NCBI RefSeq assembly: GCF_024436055.1
Contig: NZ_JANFNH010000047.1
Span: 1-58,021, forward strand
From: Streptantibioticus rubrisoli
Lineage (GTDB): Bacteria > Actinomycetota > Actinomycetes > Streptomycetales > Streptomycetaceae
Reading direction: 5' to 3'
Length of the DNA: 58,021 nt
Both the position numbers and the translations under genes were made by a program. Shown one piece after another: positions 8,566 to 15,801 of the stretch (the stretch's first letter is position 1; each line of letters starts with the position of its first letter). The notes beneath the pieces are model-generated. The model made no database searches, was not told where the DNA came from, and was given only the letters and a program-made list of their open reading frames with translations.

Positions 8566-9306
8566 TTGTTCTACGGCGTGATGAAGCTGACGCTCGGCGG
8601 GTCGCTCAAGCTCGCCTTCAAGCCCTGGGTGGAGGGGCTGGAGAACATCCCCAAGGAGGGCCCGGCCATCCTGGCGAGCAACCACCTGTCGTTCTCGGAC
8701 TCCTTCTTCCTGCCCGCGGTCCTGGACCGCAAGGTCACCTTTATCGCCAAGGCCGAGTACTTCACCTCCCCCGGGGTCAAGGGCAAGCTGACGGCCGCGT
8801 TCTTCAAGGGCGTGGGCCAACTGCCAGTGGACCGCTCGGGGGCGCGCGGCGCGGGCGAGGCGGCGGTCAAGAGCGGCCTTGACGTGCTGGCCCGCGGTGA
8901 GCTGTTCGGCATCTACCCCGAGGGCACCCGCTCGCCCGACGGCCGCTTGTACCGGGGCAAGCCCGGCGGACTGGCCCGGGTCGCGCTCGCCTCTGGCGCG
9001 CCGGTGATCCCGGTCGCCATGATCGACACCGAGAAGATCCAGCCGCCCGGCAAGATCGTGCCGAAGCTGATGAGCCCCGGTATCCGGATCGGCAAGCCGC
9101 TGGACTTCAGCCGCTACCACGGCATGGAGAACGACCGCTTCATCCTGCGCTCGGTGACCGACGAGGTCATGTACGAGATCATGAAGCTCTCCGGCCAGGA
9201 GTACGTGGACATCTACGCCACCGCCGCCAAGCGGCAGATCGCCGAGGCGAAGAAGCGGGCCGAGGAGGCCGAGAAGGCCGCCAGGCAGTCGAAGTCCGGC
9301 TCCTGA
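8566..9306 (+). CDS. 1-acyl-sn-glycerol-3-phosphate acyltransferase (PlsC family)
   Basis: 246-aa PlsC-family acyltransferase, expected to transfer an acyl group to lysophosphatidic acid or a related lysolipid at the membrane. The catalytic H(X4)D motif NHLSFSD has His40 and Asp45, and the substrate motif YPEGTRS is at 116-122. The VGQLPVDRSG segment lies between them and PVIPVAM follows. The C-terminus is a charged helix rich in Lys, Glu and Ala. TTG is the start, fixed by a strong RBS. M. tuberculosis has a similar acyltransferase (Rv2182c) in the same neighbourhood. The substrate could also be a phosphatidylinositol mannoside precursor; the sequence does not decide. Confidence 0.88.
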   Translation: MFYGVMKLTLGGSLKLAFKPWVEGLENIPKEGPAILASNHLSFSDSFFLPAVLDRKVTFIAKAEYFTSPGVKGKLTAAFFKGVGQLPVDRSGARGAGEAAVKSGLDVLARGELFGIYPEGTRSPDGRLYRGKPGGLARVALASGAPVIPVAMIDTEKIQPPGKIVPKLMSPGIRIGKPLDFSRYHGMENDRFILRSVTDEVMYEIMKLSGQEYVDIYATAAKRQIAEAKKRAEEAEKAARQSKSGS

Positions 9307-9464
9307 CCGAACCGGCTCGCGCCACCGCCACCCGTTCGAGTGATGCGCGAACTCCAACTCCCTTGTGGCTGGGCGGAATCCACGCCCTGGGCGATCCCCT
9401 GTGACCTGGACCACGGCTAGCGTGTGCCGTGTTGGCTGCCAGCGTCGTAGATAGGGAGGAATCC

Positions 9465-10493
9465 ATGCGCGTCGGAGTGCTGACCGGCGGTGGCGACTGC
9501 CCCGGGCTGAACGCGGTCATCCGGGCCCTGGTACGCAAGGGCGTACAGGAGTACGGGCATGAGTTCGTGGGCTTCCGGGACGGCTGGCGCGGCCCGCTCG
9601 AAGGGCACACCAAGCAGCTCGACATCCCCGCGGTGCGCGGCATCCTGCCGCGCGGCGGCACCATCCTCGGCTCGTCCCGCACCAATCCGCTCAAGGTCGA
9701 GGACGGGGTGCGCAAGGTCAAGGAGAACCTCGCCAAGCACGAGGTGGACGCGCTGGTGGCGATCGGCGGAGAGGACACCCTGGGCGTGGCCGCCACCCTC
9801 GCCGACCAGTACGGCGTGCCGTGCGTGGGCGTACCCAAGACCATCGACAACGACCTGAGCGCCACCGACTACACCTTCGGTTTCGACACCGCCGTGAACA
9901 TCGCGACCGAGGCCATCGACCGGCTGCACACCACCGCCGAGTCGCACATGCGGGTGCTGGTGATCGAGGTCATGGGCCGCCACGCGGGCTGGATCGCACT
10001 GCACGCCGGGCTGGCGGGCGGCGCCAACGTCATCCTCATCCCCGAGCACCGCTTCGACATCGACGAGGTGTGCGGCTGGGTGGAGAGCCGCTTCAAGGTG
10101 CGGTACGCGCCGATCATCGTGGTCGCGGAAGGGGCCATGCCCAAGGACGGCGAACTGGTCACCAAGGACGGCACGTTGGACTCCTTCGGGCACGTCCGGC
10201 TGTCCGGGATCGGGGACTGGCTGGCCAAGGAGATCGAGAAGCGGACCGGTAAGGAGGCCCGGACCACTGTCCTGGGCCACATCCAGCGGGGCGGCACCCC
10301 GTCCGCCTTCGACCGGTGGCTCGCCACCCGGTTCGGGTTGCACGCGATCGATGCCGTCAGTGACGGGGACTTCGGGAAGATGGTCGCGTTGCGGGGGACG
10401 CATATCGTGCGGGTTCCGCTTTCTGAGGCCACGGCCAAGCTCAAGACCGTTGATCCCGCGTTGTACGCCGAGGCTGGTGTGTTCTTCGGCTGA
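9465..10493 (+). CDS. pfkA: 6-phosphofructokinase (PfkA family, PPi-type residue Asp104)
   Basis: 342-aa phosphofructokinase converting fructose 6-phosphate to fructose 1,6-bisphosphate in glycolysis. The N-terminus has the GGGDCPGLN phosphate-binding loop (residues 8-16). The catalytic TIDND motif is at 126-130, the PRGGT region near 63, and the MGRHAGW and IQRGG motifs are present. The residue after the GGE triplet is Asp104 and the residue before TIDND is Lys125. In this family Gly at 104 accompanies ATP use, and Asp with Lys accompanies pyrophosphate use (Amycolatopsis methanolica enzyme). A PPi-dependent or mixed enzyme is therefore likely here. The start is the ATG at 9465 with GGGAGGA upstream. 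A TAGCGT box at 9418-9423 may be the -10. Confidence 0.93.
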   Translation: MRVGVLTGGGDCPGLNAVIRALVRKGVQEYGHEFVGFRDGWRGPLEGHTKQLDIPAVRGILPRGGTILGSSRTNPLKVEDGVRKVKENLAKHEVDALVAIGGEDTLGVAATLADQYGVPCVGVPKTIDNDLSATDYTFGFDTAVNIATEAIDRLHTTAESHMRVLVIEVMGRHAGWIALHAGLAGGANVILIPEHRFDIDEVCGWVESRFKVRYAPIIVVAEGAMPKDGELVTKDGTLDSFGHVRLSGIGDWLAKEIEKRTGKEARTTVLGHIQRGGTPSAFDRWLATRFGLHAIDAVSDGDFGKMVALRGTHIVRVPLSEATAKLKTVDPALYAEAGVFFG

Positions 10494-10501
10494 CCGCCGG
10501 T

Positions 10502-10527
10502 GGTGGGTGGGCTTTCGCCCACCCACC
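10502..10527. terminator. bidirectional terminator between pfkA and trpEG
   Basis: Perfect 11-bp stem GGTGGGTGGGC / GCCCACCCACC with a TTTC loop, in the 49-bp gap between two convergent genes. It can serve both strands. Confidence 0.8.
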
Positions 10528-10542
10528 CGCCCCTTCAAGCGC

Positions 10543-12453
10543 TCATACCGTTACCGCGGTCAGCAGCTCCCGCAGGATGCCCGTGCCGTTCAAGGTCAGG
10601 ACCGACTCCGGGTGGAACTGGACGCCCGCGAAGCCCGGGCCGCGCAGGGCGTGGACGTCGCCGGTCGTCTTGTCACGCGACAACTCGACGCGGTGCATGG
10701 CCAGTTCGTCCGCGCTGGCGTCATCACACCGCGCGGTGAACGTGTTGTAGAAGCCGACCGTCTCCGGGCGGCCGAACAGGTCGATCCGTTCCTGTGCGCC
10801 CTGGAACGGCACCCGCTTGCGGACGATGCCCAGGCCCAATTCGGCGGCGATCAGCTCATGCCCGAGGCACACCCCGAGCAGCCCCTGCCGGTGGCCGCTG
10901 AGCAACTCGGCGGCCAGCGCGCGCAGTTGACGCATCTTGGGGTCAGTGCGGTCCGCCGGGTCACCGGGACCCGGGCCGAGGACCACCGGGCCGGGGTGCG
11001 CCAACGCCGCCTCGCGCAGGCCGGGTTCGTCGTAGCGGCGTACGGTTACCGCCAGACCGGCGGAGCGCAGAACGTGTGCCAGCATCGCGGTGAAGGTGTC
11101 CTCGCCGTCGACCACCAGCGCATGGCCGGTCGGCTCGGTTTCCCGCCGGTCCCGCAACCGCAGCCAGAACGGAGCCAGGTTCGCCCGGCGTGCGTCGAGT
11201 GCGGCGCGCACCCGGATGTCGTCCGCCAGCCGGGGCCGGGGGCCGTCGGCGGGGCGCACGGCGGCCGGGCCCACGCCCAGTGCGGCCAGGACCGCGGCGG
11301 CCTTGGCGTGGGTCTCGGCCACCTCGCCGTGCGGGTCGGAGTGGCGGACCAGGGTGGCGCCCACGCCGACGCCGAACCGTCCGTCCGGGGTGATGTCGGC
11401 GGTGCGGATGAGGATGGGGGAGTCCAGGGTCTGGGCGCCGCCCGCGTCCCGGCCGATCAGCGCGAGGGCGCCCGCGTAGTAGCCGCGGCCGTGCGGCTCG
11501 TGGCGTTCGATGACCCGGCAGGCGTTCTGCACCGGCGAGCCGGTCACCGTCGCGGCGAACATCGTCTCGCGCAGTACCTGGCGCACGTCCATCGAACTGC
11601 GGCCGCGCAGCTCGTACTCGGTGTGCGCCAGGTGCGCCATCTCCTTCAGCCGGGGGCCGATCACCTGGCCGCCGAGGTCGCCGACGGTGCACATCATCTT
11701 CAGCTCCTCGTCGACGACCATGGTCAGCTCCTCCACCTCCTTCGCGTCCCGCAGGAACGCCAGCAGGCCCTCGGCGGACGGGCCGGTCGCCGGATAGCGG
11801 TAGGTGCCGCTGATCGGGTTCATCACCACCGTCCCCCCGGCCATCCGGACATGTACTTCCGGGCTCGCGCCGACCAGGGTGCGTTCGCCGGTGTGCACCA
11901 CGTACGTCCAGTACGCGCCGCGCTCGCCGGTCAGCAGCCGCCGGAACAGGGCGAGCGCGTCGGCGGTGGTGAAGCCGGGGATCTCGCCGCGGAAGGTCCG
12001 GCGGATCACGAAGTTCGCGCCCTCACCGCGTCCGATCTCGTCCTCGACGACCCGGCGCACAATCCGCGCGTACTCCTCGTCGGCCACGTCGAACGCCCCG
12101 CCCTCGACGGTCACCGCGTGTCCCGGCAGCGCGGCCAGCAGCTCCGGCACCGGCAGCAGATGCGTCTCCCGGGGGCGCAGCACCAGCAGCGGGGTGCCGT
12201 CGTCGCGCACGTCGAAGCCGCGTTCCCGGATCTGCCGGAACGGCACCAGCGCCAGCGCGTCCAGCGCCGCGCCGCCGTCCGGTACTCCGGTCGGCAGCGG
12301 GATGTCGGCCAGCCGCTCCAGCCGGGTCACCGGGCCGAGCAGCAGCTCGACGGTGTCCTCGGCCCGGCCGGGGGTACGGCGGCGCAACAGGGCGAACGGC
12401 GGGCGGTCGGGGGAGCACAGGCGCTCCACGAGTGCGCTGGGGCTGGCGTTCAT
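10543..12453 (-). CDS. trpEG: anthranilate synthase, fused TrpE-TrpG
   Basis: 636-aa single-chain anthranilate synthase, converting chorismate and glutamine to anthranilate, the first step of tryptophan synthesis. The N-terminal two thirds is the chorismate-binding TrpE domain (motifs ISGTYRYPATGPSAEG and the VTGSPVQNACRVIERHEPHG region). The C-terminal third is a class I glutamine amidotransferase with Cys529 in GVCLGHE and FHPES near the end. The fusion is known in Streptomyces and Rhizobium, and in phenazine PhzE. The start ATG at 12453 has a GGAAGGA RBS. A leader peptide with three Trp codons and a hairpin precede it, arguing for the tryptophan pathway enzyme and not a phenazine or antibiotic paralogue. 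Confidence 0.93.
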   Translation of the reverse strand: MNASPSALVERLCSPDRPPFALLRRRTPGRAEDTVELLLGPVTRLERLADIPLPTGVPDGGAALDALALVPFRQIRERGFDVRDDGTPLLVLRPRETHLLPVPELLAALPGHAVTVEGGAFDVADEEYARIVRRVVEDEIGRGEGANFVIRRTFRGEIPGFTTADALALFRRLLTGERGAYWTYVVHTGERTLVGASPEVHVRMAGGTVVMNPISGTYRYPATGPSAEGLLAFLRDAKEVEELTMVVDEELKMMCTVGDLGGQVIGPRLKEMAHLAHTEYELRGRSSMDVRQVLRETMFAATVTGSPVQNACRVIERHEPHGRGYYAGALALIGRDAGGAQTLDSPILIRTADITPDGRFGVGVGATLVRHSDPHGEVAETHAKAAAVLAALGVGPAAVRPADGPRPRLADDIRVRAALDARRANLAPFWLRLRDRRETEPTGHALVVDGEDTFTAMLAHVLRSAGLAVTVRRYDEPGLREAALAHPGPVVLGPGPGDPADRTDPKMRQLRALAAELLSGHRQGLLGVCLGHELIAAELGLGIVRKRVPFQGAQERIDLFGRPETVGFYNTFTARCDDASADELAMHRVELSRDKTTGDVHALRGPGFAGVQFHPESVLTLNGTGILRELLTAVTV

Positions 12454-12492
12454 GGCGGATCCTTCCGGGATGCGGAGGGCGGCCAGACACGC

Positions 12493-12518
12493 CGAAGGCC
12501 GCCCTCGGGCGGCCTTCG
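12493..12518 (-). terminator. trp attenuator hairpin
   Basis: CGAAGGCCGCCC (12493-12504) and GGGCGGCCTTCG (12507-12518) form a near-continuous stem between the leader peptide stop and the trpEG RBS. No T-run follows. The position fits an attenuator terminator relieved when ribosomes stall at the leader's Trp codons. Confidence 0.7.
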
Positions 12519-12541
12519 CGAAAACTCCTGGGTGCGCGCGA

Positions 12542-12610
12542 TCAGTGGGCCGCCGGATCAGCGGTCCACCACCATGCCGTGCGGCAGGTCGGGTTCGTCA
12601 GCGCGTACAC
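12542..12610 (-). CDS. trpL: trp leader peptide (22 aa, three consecutive Trp)
   Basis: A 22-codon ORF starting with GTG at 12610 and ending with TGA at 12542, encoding MYALTNPTCR followed by TAWWWTADPAAH. The block WWWTAxPAAH resembles Streptomyces trp leader peptides such as that before S. coelicolor and S. venezuelae trp genes. Three adjacent Trp codons are very unlikely by chance in this high-GC DNA. It lies 89 nt upstream of the trpEG start with a hairpin in between. A TAGGGT -10 box (12618-12623, minus strand) ends 7 nt before the GTG, so the leader is probably translated from the mRNA 5' end. It should sense charged tRNA-Trp. Confidence 0.88.
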   Translation of the reverse strand: MYALTNPTCRTAWWWTADPAAH

Positions 12611-12695
12611 GGCCCCGACCCTAGCGCACGTCCATGGACGACCACCGGTTGTCTCACCTTGCGGGCATCGACGAAAAGATCTGGACAAGACCCCG

Positions 12696-12701
12696 TAGTG
12701 T
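12696..12701 (+). promoter_or_regulatory. -10 box of aroH, leaderless
   Basis: TAGTGT ends 7 nt before the GTG at 12709, the spacing expected when transcription starts at the start codon. Confidence 0.5.
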
Positions 12702-12708
12702 TGGCCTT

Positions 12709-14058
12709 GTGACCGTGAACGCTGAATCCACTGCCGGTGGCAACACCTGGCGCGACCTTCCCGCGGCGCAGCAGCCCGAGTGGCCCAACCCCGAGGCTCT
12801 GCGCGAAGTGATCGCGGACCTCGAGTCGTATCCGCCGCTCGTCTTCGCGGGCGAGTGCGACCTGCTGCGCAGCCGTATGGGAGCCGTCGCCCGTGGTGAG
12901 GCGTTCCTGCTCCAGGGCGGCGACTGCGCCGAGGCGTTCGACGCGATCTCCGCCGACCACATCCGCAACAAGCTCAAGACGCTGCTCCAGATGGGCGCCG
13001 TGCTCACCTACGCGGCTTCGGTGCCGGTGGTGAAGGTCGGCCGGATCGCCGGCCAGTACTCCAAGCCGCGCTCCAAGCCGACCGAGACCCGCGGCGGGGT
13101 CACCCTGCCGACGTACCGGGGTGACAGCGTCAACGGCTTCGAGTTCACCCCCGAGGCCCGTACCCCGGACCCGCAGCGGTTGAAGCGGATGTACCAGGCC
13201 TCGGCCGCCACCTTGAACCTGGTGCGCGCCTTCTCCACCGGTGGCTACGCCGACCTGCGGCAGGTGCACGCCTGGAACCAGGACTTCGTGAAGTCGTCCC
13301 CGTCCGGTCAGCGCTACGAGGCGCTGGCCCGCGAGATCGACAACGCGATGAACTTCATGAAGGCCTGCGGGACGGACCCGGAGGAGTTCAAGACCGTCGA
13401 GTTCTACTCCTCGCACGAGGCGTTGATCCTGGACTACGAGTCGGCGCTGACCCGGGTGGACTCGCGCACCGGCAAGCTGTACGACGTCTCCGGCCACATG
13501 CTGTGGATCGGCGAGCGCACCCGGCAGCTGGACGGCGCGCACATCGAGTTCGCCTCCCGGATCCGCAACCCGATCGGCGTCAAGCTGGGTCCGACGACCA
13601 CGCCGCACGAGGCCCTCACCCTGATTGACCGGCTGGACCCGGAGCGCGAGCCCGGTCGGCTGACGTTCATCACCCGGATGGGCGCCGACAAGATCCGCGA
13701 CCGGCTGCCCGAGCTGGTGGAGAAGGTCACGGCGTCCGGAGCCCAGGTGGCGTGGGTGTGCGACCCGATGCACGGCAACACCTTCGAGGCGGCCTCGGGC
13801 CACAAGACCCGGCGCTTCGACGACGTGCTCGACGAGGTCAAGGGCTTCTTCGAGGTCCACAAGGGCCTGGGCACCCACCCGGGCGGCATCCACGTGGAGC
13901 TGACCGGCGACGATGTCACCGAGTGCGTGGGCGGCGGCGACGAGATCTTCGTCGACGACCTGCACCAGCGCTACGAGACGGCCTGCGACCCCCGGCTGAA
14001 CCGCAGCCAGTCCCTGGACCTGGCCTTCCTGGTGGCGGAGATGTACCGGCAGCAGTAG
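12709..14058 (+). CDS. aroH: class II 3-deoxy-7-phosphoheptulonate synthase (DAHP synthase)
   Basis: 449-aa plant-type (class II) DAHP synthase, condensing phosphoenolpyruvate and erythrose 4-phosphate to open the shikimate pathway. Family motifs include FAGECDLLR, LLQGGDCAEAF with the metal-ligand cysteine, VGRIAGQYSKPRS, NPIGVKLGPTT, WVCDPMHGNT and GIHVELTGDDVTEC. Length and sequence match Streptomyces AroH. The start is the GTG at 12709 (VTVNAEST), supported by the leaderless -10 box; the upstream ATG at 12634 would overlap the promoter region. It is divergent from the trp leader, placing control of aromatic entry and of the tryptophan branch in one 98-bp region. Whether the gene itself responds to tryptophan is not visible. 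Confidence 0.95.
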   Translation: MTVNAESTAGGNTWRDLPAAQQPEWPNPEALREVIADLESYPPLVFAGECDLLRSRMGAVARGEAFLLQGGDCAEAFDAISADHIRNKLKTLLQMGAVLTYAASVPVVKVGRIAGQYSKPRSKPTETRGGVTLPTYRGDSVNGFEFTPEARTPDPQRLKRMYQASAATLNLVRAFSTGGYADLRQVHAWNQDFVKSSPSGQRYEALAREIDNAMNFMKACGTDPEEFKTVEFYSSHEALILDYESALTRVDSRTGKLYDVSGHMLWIGERTRQLDGAHIEFASRIRNPIGVKLGPTTTPHEALTLIDRLDPEREPGRLTFITRMGADKIRDRLPELVEKVTASGAQVAWVCDPMHGNTFEAASGHKTRRFDDVLDEVKGFFEVHKGLGTHPGGIHVELTGDDVTECVGGGDEIFVDDLHQRYETACDPRLNRSQSLDLAFLVAEMYRQQ

Positions 14059-14074
14059 GGCCTACGGCGTTTGC

Positions 14075-14107
14075 GAGGGGCGCGGATCACACTGATTCGC
14101 GCCCCTC
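14075..14107 (+). terminator. terminator after aroH
   Basis: GAGGGGCGCG (14075-14084) pairs with CGCGCCCCTC (14098-14107), followed shortly by TTTT at 14113-14116. Confidence 0.8.
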
Positions 14108-14140
14108 GGCGCTTTTCCGCGGCGGGCACGCCAGGTAAGG

Positions 14141-14159
14141 TTAGGTTTGCCTCACCATT
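14141..14159 (+). promoter_or_regulatory. candidate iron box (DmdR/IdeR-type) overlapping the bfd promoter
   Basis: TTAGGTTTGCCTCACCATT matches the Streptomyces iron-box consensus TTAGGTTAGGCTCACCTAA at 14 of 19 positions, with TTAGGTT and CTCACC intact. It overlaps or abuts two TANNNT hexamers (TAAGGT 14136-14141 and TAGGTT 14142-14147), so a bound iron repressor would block bfd transcription when iron is sufficient. Confidence 0.65.
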
Positions 14160-14185
14160 CTGGGATCCGCTGGGAGGGAGACCGC

Positions 14186-14482
14186 GTGTACGTGTGCAGC
14201 TGCTTCGGGGTGACCGAGGCGCAGGTGCATGCGCACCAGGCCGCCGGAGCCTGTACTCCGCGCGATGTGGCCTCCGCGTGCAAGGCGGGGACCGACTGCG
14301 GGTCCTGCGTCCGCCGCATCCAGGCGCTGCTGGGCCGGGGCGGCGGCTGTGTCCCGCGTGCCGGGGTCCCACGGGATGAGGTCCCACGGGAAGAGATCCA
14401 GGCCCGGCTGACTCCGGTGGCGTCCCGCGTCGAGCCCGTCGCGGCGCCGCGGCCGGTGCTGGCGGCGGTCGAGGCGGCCTGA
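14186..14482 (+). CDS. bfd: bacterioferritin-associated ferredoxin-like [2Fe-2S] protein
   Basis: 98-aa protein with an N-terminal BFD-like [2Fe-2S] domain. The four cluster cysteines are visible as VCSCFGVTE near residues 4-6 and GTDCGSCVRR about 30 residues later. Bfd-type proteins reduce bacterioferritin and release stored iron. The remaining third is Pro/Arg/Val-rich and unlike the canonical short Bfd; its role is unknown. The start is the GTG at 14186 with GGGAGGGAG just upstream; the ORF could extend to an ATT/GTG-less region but the fold starts here. It is convergent with bfr, 7 nt apart, and lies behind a candidate iron box, so it is probably induced by iron starvation. Confidence 0.88.
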   Translation: MYVCSCFGVTEAQVHAHQAAGACTPRDVASACKAGTDCGSCVRRIQALLGRGGGCVPRAGVPRDEVPREEIQARLTPVASRVEPVAAPRPVLAAVEAA

Positions 14483-14489
14483 GCCCGGT

Positions 14490-14972
14490 CTACGAGGCGT
14501 CCGGCTGCTTGATGAGCTGCGCGATGTAGAGCGGCTCGCCGAGCTTTTCCACCAGTTCCAGCTGGGTGTCGAGGTAGTCGATGTGCTCTTCCTCGTCGGC
14601 CAGGATGTCCTCGAAGATGTTGGCCGAGGTGATGTCGCCCTTGGACCGCATCACCTCGATGCCGCGCCGCAGCCGGTCGATCGCCTCCACCTCGATCTGC
14701 CGGTCCGCCTGGAACATCTCCGTCACCGTCTGGCCGATCCTGACGTGGAACAGCCGCTGGTAGTTGGGCAGCCCCTCCAGGAACAGGATCCGGTCGGTGA
14801 GCACCTCCGCGTGCTTCATCTCGTCGAAGGACTCCGCCCGGGTGTGCTCGGCGAGCTTGTACCAGCCGAGGTTCTCCTGCATCTTCGCGTGCAGGAAGTA
14901 CTGGTTGATCGCGGTCAGTTCGCCGGTCAGCTGCTCGTTGAGGAACTCGATCACCTCGGGGTCGCCCTGCAT
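14490..14972 (-). CDS. bfr: bacterioferritin
   Basis: 160-aa haem-containing ferritin that stores iron as a 24-subunit shell. Ferroxidase residues are in place: Glu18, Glu51 and His54 in FDEMKHAEV, and a late DEEEHIDYL motif holding Glu and His. Met52, the haem axial ligand that separates bacterioferritin from plain ferritin, is present. Length matches E. coli Bfr (158 aa). The start is the ATG at 14972 (MQGDPEVIEFLNEQL) with AAGGGACGG upstream. The 30 residues of longer reading lack similarity. It is convergent with bfd, so storage and release genes face each other. Confidence 0.95.
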   Translation of the reverse strand: MQGDPEVIEFLNEQLTGELTAINQYFLHAKMQENLGWYKLAEHTRAESFDEMKHAEVLTDRILFLEGLPNYQRLFHVRIGQTVTEMFQADRQIEVEAIDRLRRGIEVMRSKGDITSANIFEDILADEEEHIDYLDTQLELVEKLGEPLYIAQLIKQPDAS

Positions 14973-15143
14973 GGCAACGCCGTCCCTTCGTTGTGCCCGG
15001 TGGGGCGCGGCAGATGCGCGCATCCTCGCACCGAGCGGAGGGGCGATCCAGTAAGTACACACTCATGGTGGCTTGTCTGGATTGCCTGCTGGTCGGTGCA
15101 CCGCCGGTCAAGAGCATGCCGCCCGGTCTGTCACCATGGAGTC

Positions 15144-15758
15144 ATGGGTCAGTCGGAACGCCGCGAAGGAGAGCTTCCTCCCGGGCAGCGGCTTCAACGC
15201 GGCTGGCCGGTTCTGCACTACGGACCGGTGCCCAGGTTCAAGCCGGAGCGCTGGGAGTTCCGGGTCTTCGGCGCCACGGCCGACGGTGAGAAGCACTGCT
15301 GGAACCACGAGGAGTTCTCGGCGCTGCCGCACGCCACGGTCATCGGCGACTTCCACTGCGTCACCAAGTTCTCCATGCTCGGCGTGGAGTGGGGCGGGGT
15401 GGCCACCTCCACGGTGCTGAAGCTGGCACCGCCCGCGCCCGAGGTCACGCACGTCATGGTGTGGGCCGAGTACGGCTTCAGCTCCAACCTGCGGCTGGAT
15501 GACTTCGCTGACGACAAGTCGATATTCGCCACGCACCGGGGCGGCGAGCTGCTCACCGCCGAGCACGGCTTCCCGGTGCGGCTGATAGTGCCGCATCTGT
15601 ACGCCTGGAAGGGCCCCAAGTGGGTGCGCGGCGTGGAGTACATGGTCGCCGACCGCCGCGGCTTCTGGGAGGAGCGCGGCTACCACAACATCGGCGACCC
15701 CTGGCGCGAACAGCGCTACTCCTACCAGGAAGAACCGGGCGACGGCCCAGAACTGTAG
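15144..15758 (+). CDS. sulfite oxidase-like molybdopterin oxidoreductase
   Basis: 204-aa protein of the oxidoreductase molybdopterin-binding family (sulfite oxidase / MsrP fold). The conserved cysteine expected to ligate molybdenum is Cys72 in the GDFHCVTKFS motif, followed by WGGV and YGFSSNL. It is shorter than full sulfite oxidase and has no haem, dimerisation or Tat signal region, so it is a cytoplasmic, stand-alone catalytic domain. The substrate is unknown. The start is the ATG at 15144 (MGQSERREGELPPGQ); a GGAG lies only 2 nt upstream, so the start is somewhat uncertain. It is divergent from bfr and convergent with nfo. Confidence 0.83.
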   Translation: MGQSERREGELPPGQRLQRGWPVLHYGPVPRFKPERWEFRVFGATADGEKHCWNHEEFSALPHATVIGDFHCVTKFSMLGVEWGGVATSTVLKLAPPAPEVTHVMVWAEYGFSSNLRLDDFADDKSIFATHRGGELLTAEHGFPVRLIVPHLYAWKGPKWVRGVEYMVADRRGFWEERGYHNIGDPWREQRYSYQEEPGDGPEL

Positions 15759-15772
15759 CCCGCCCGGCGGGT

Positions 15773-15787
15773 CCGCCCTTCGGGCGG
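15773..15787. terminator. hairpin between convergent genes
   Basis: CCGCCC TTC GGGCGG hairpin in the 43-bp gap between the oxidoreductase and endonuclease IV genes. It could stop transcription from either side. Confidence 0.55.
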
Positions 15788-15801
15788 CAGGCCCCCGGAC
15801 C

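Noticed and set aside
10351-12624. 757-codon plus-strand frame antisense to trpEG
   Set aside because: Arg/Gln/His/Gly-rich shadow of a real gene with clear TrpE and TrpG motifs.
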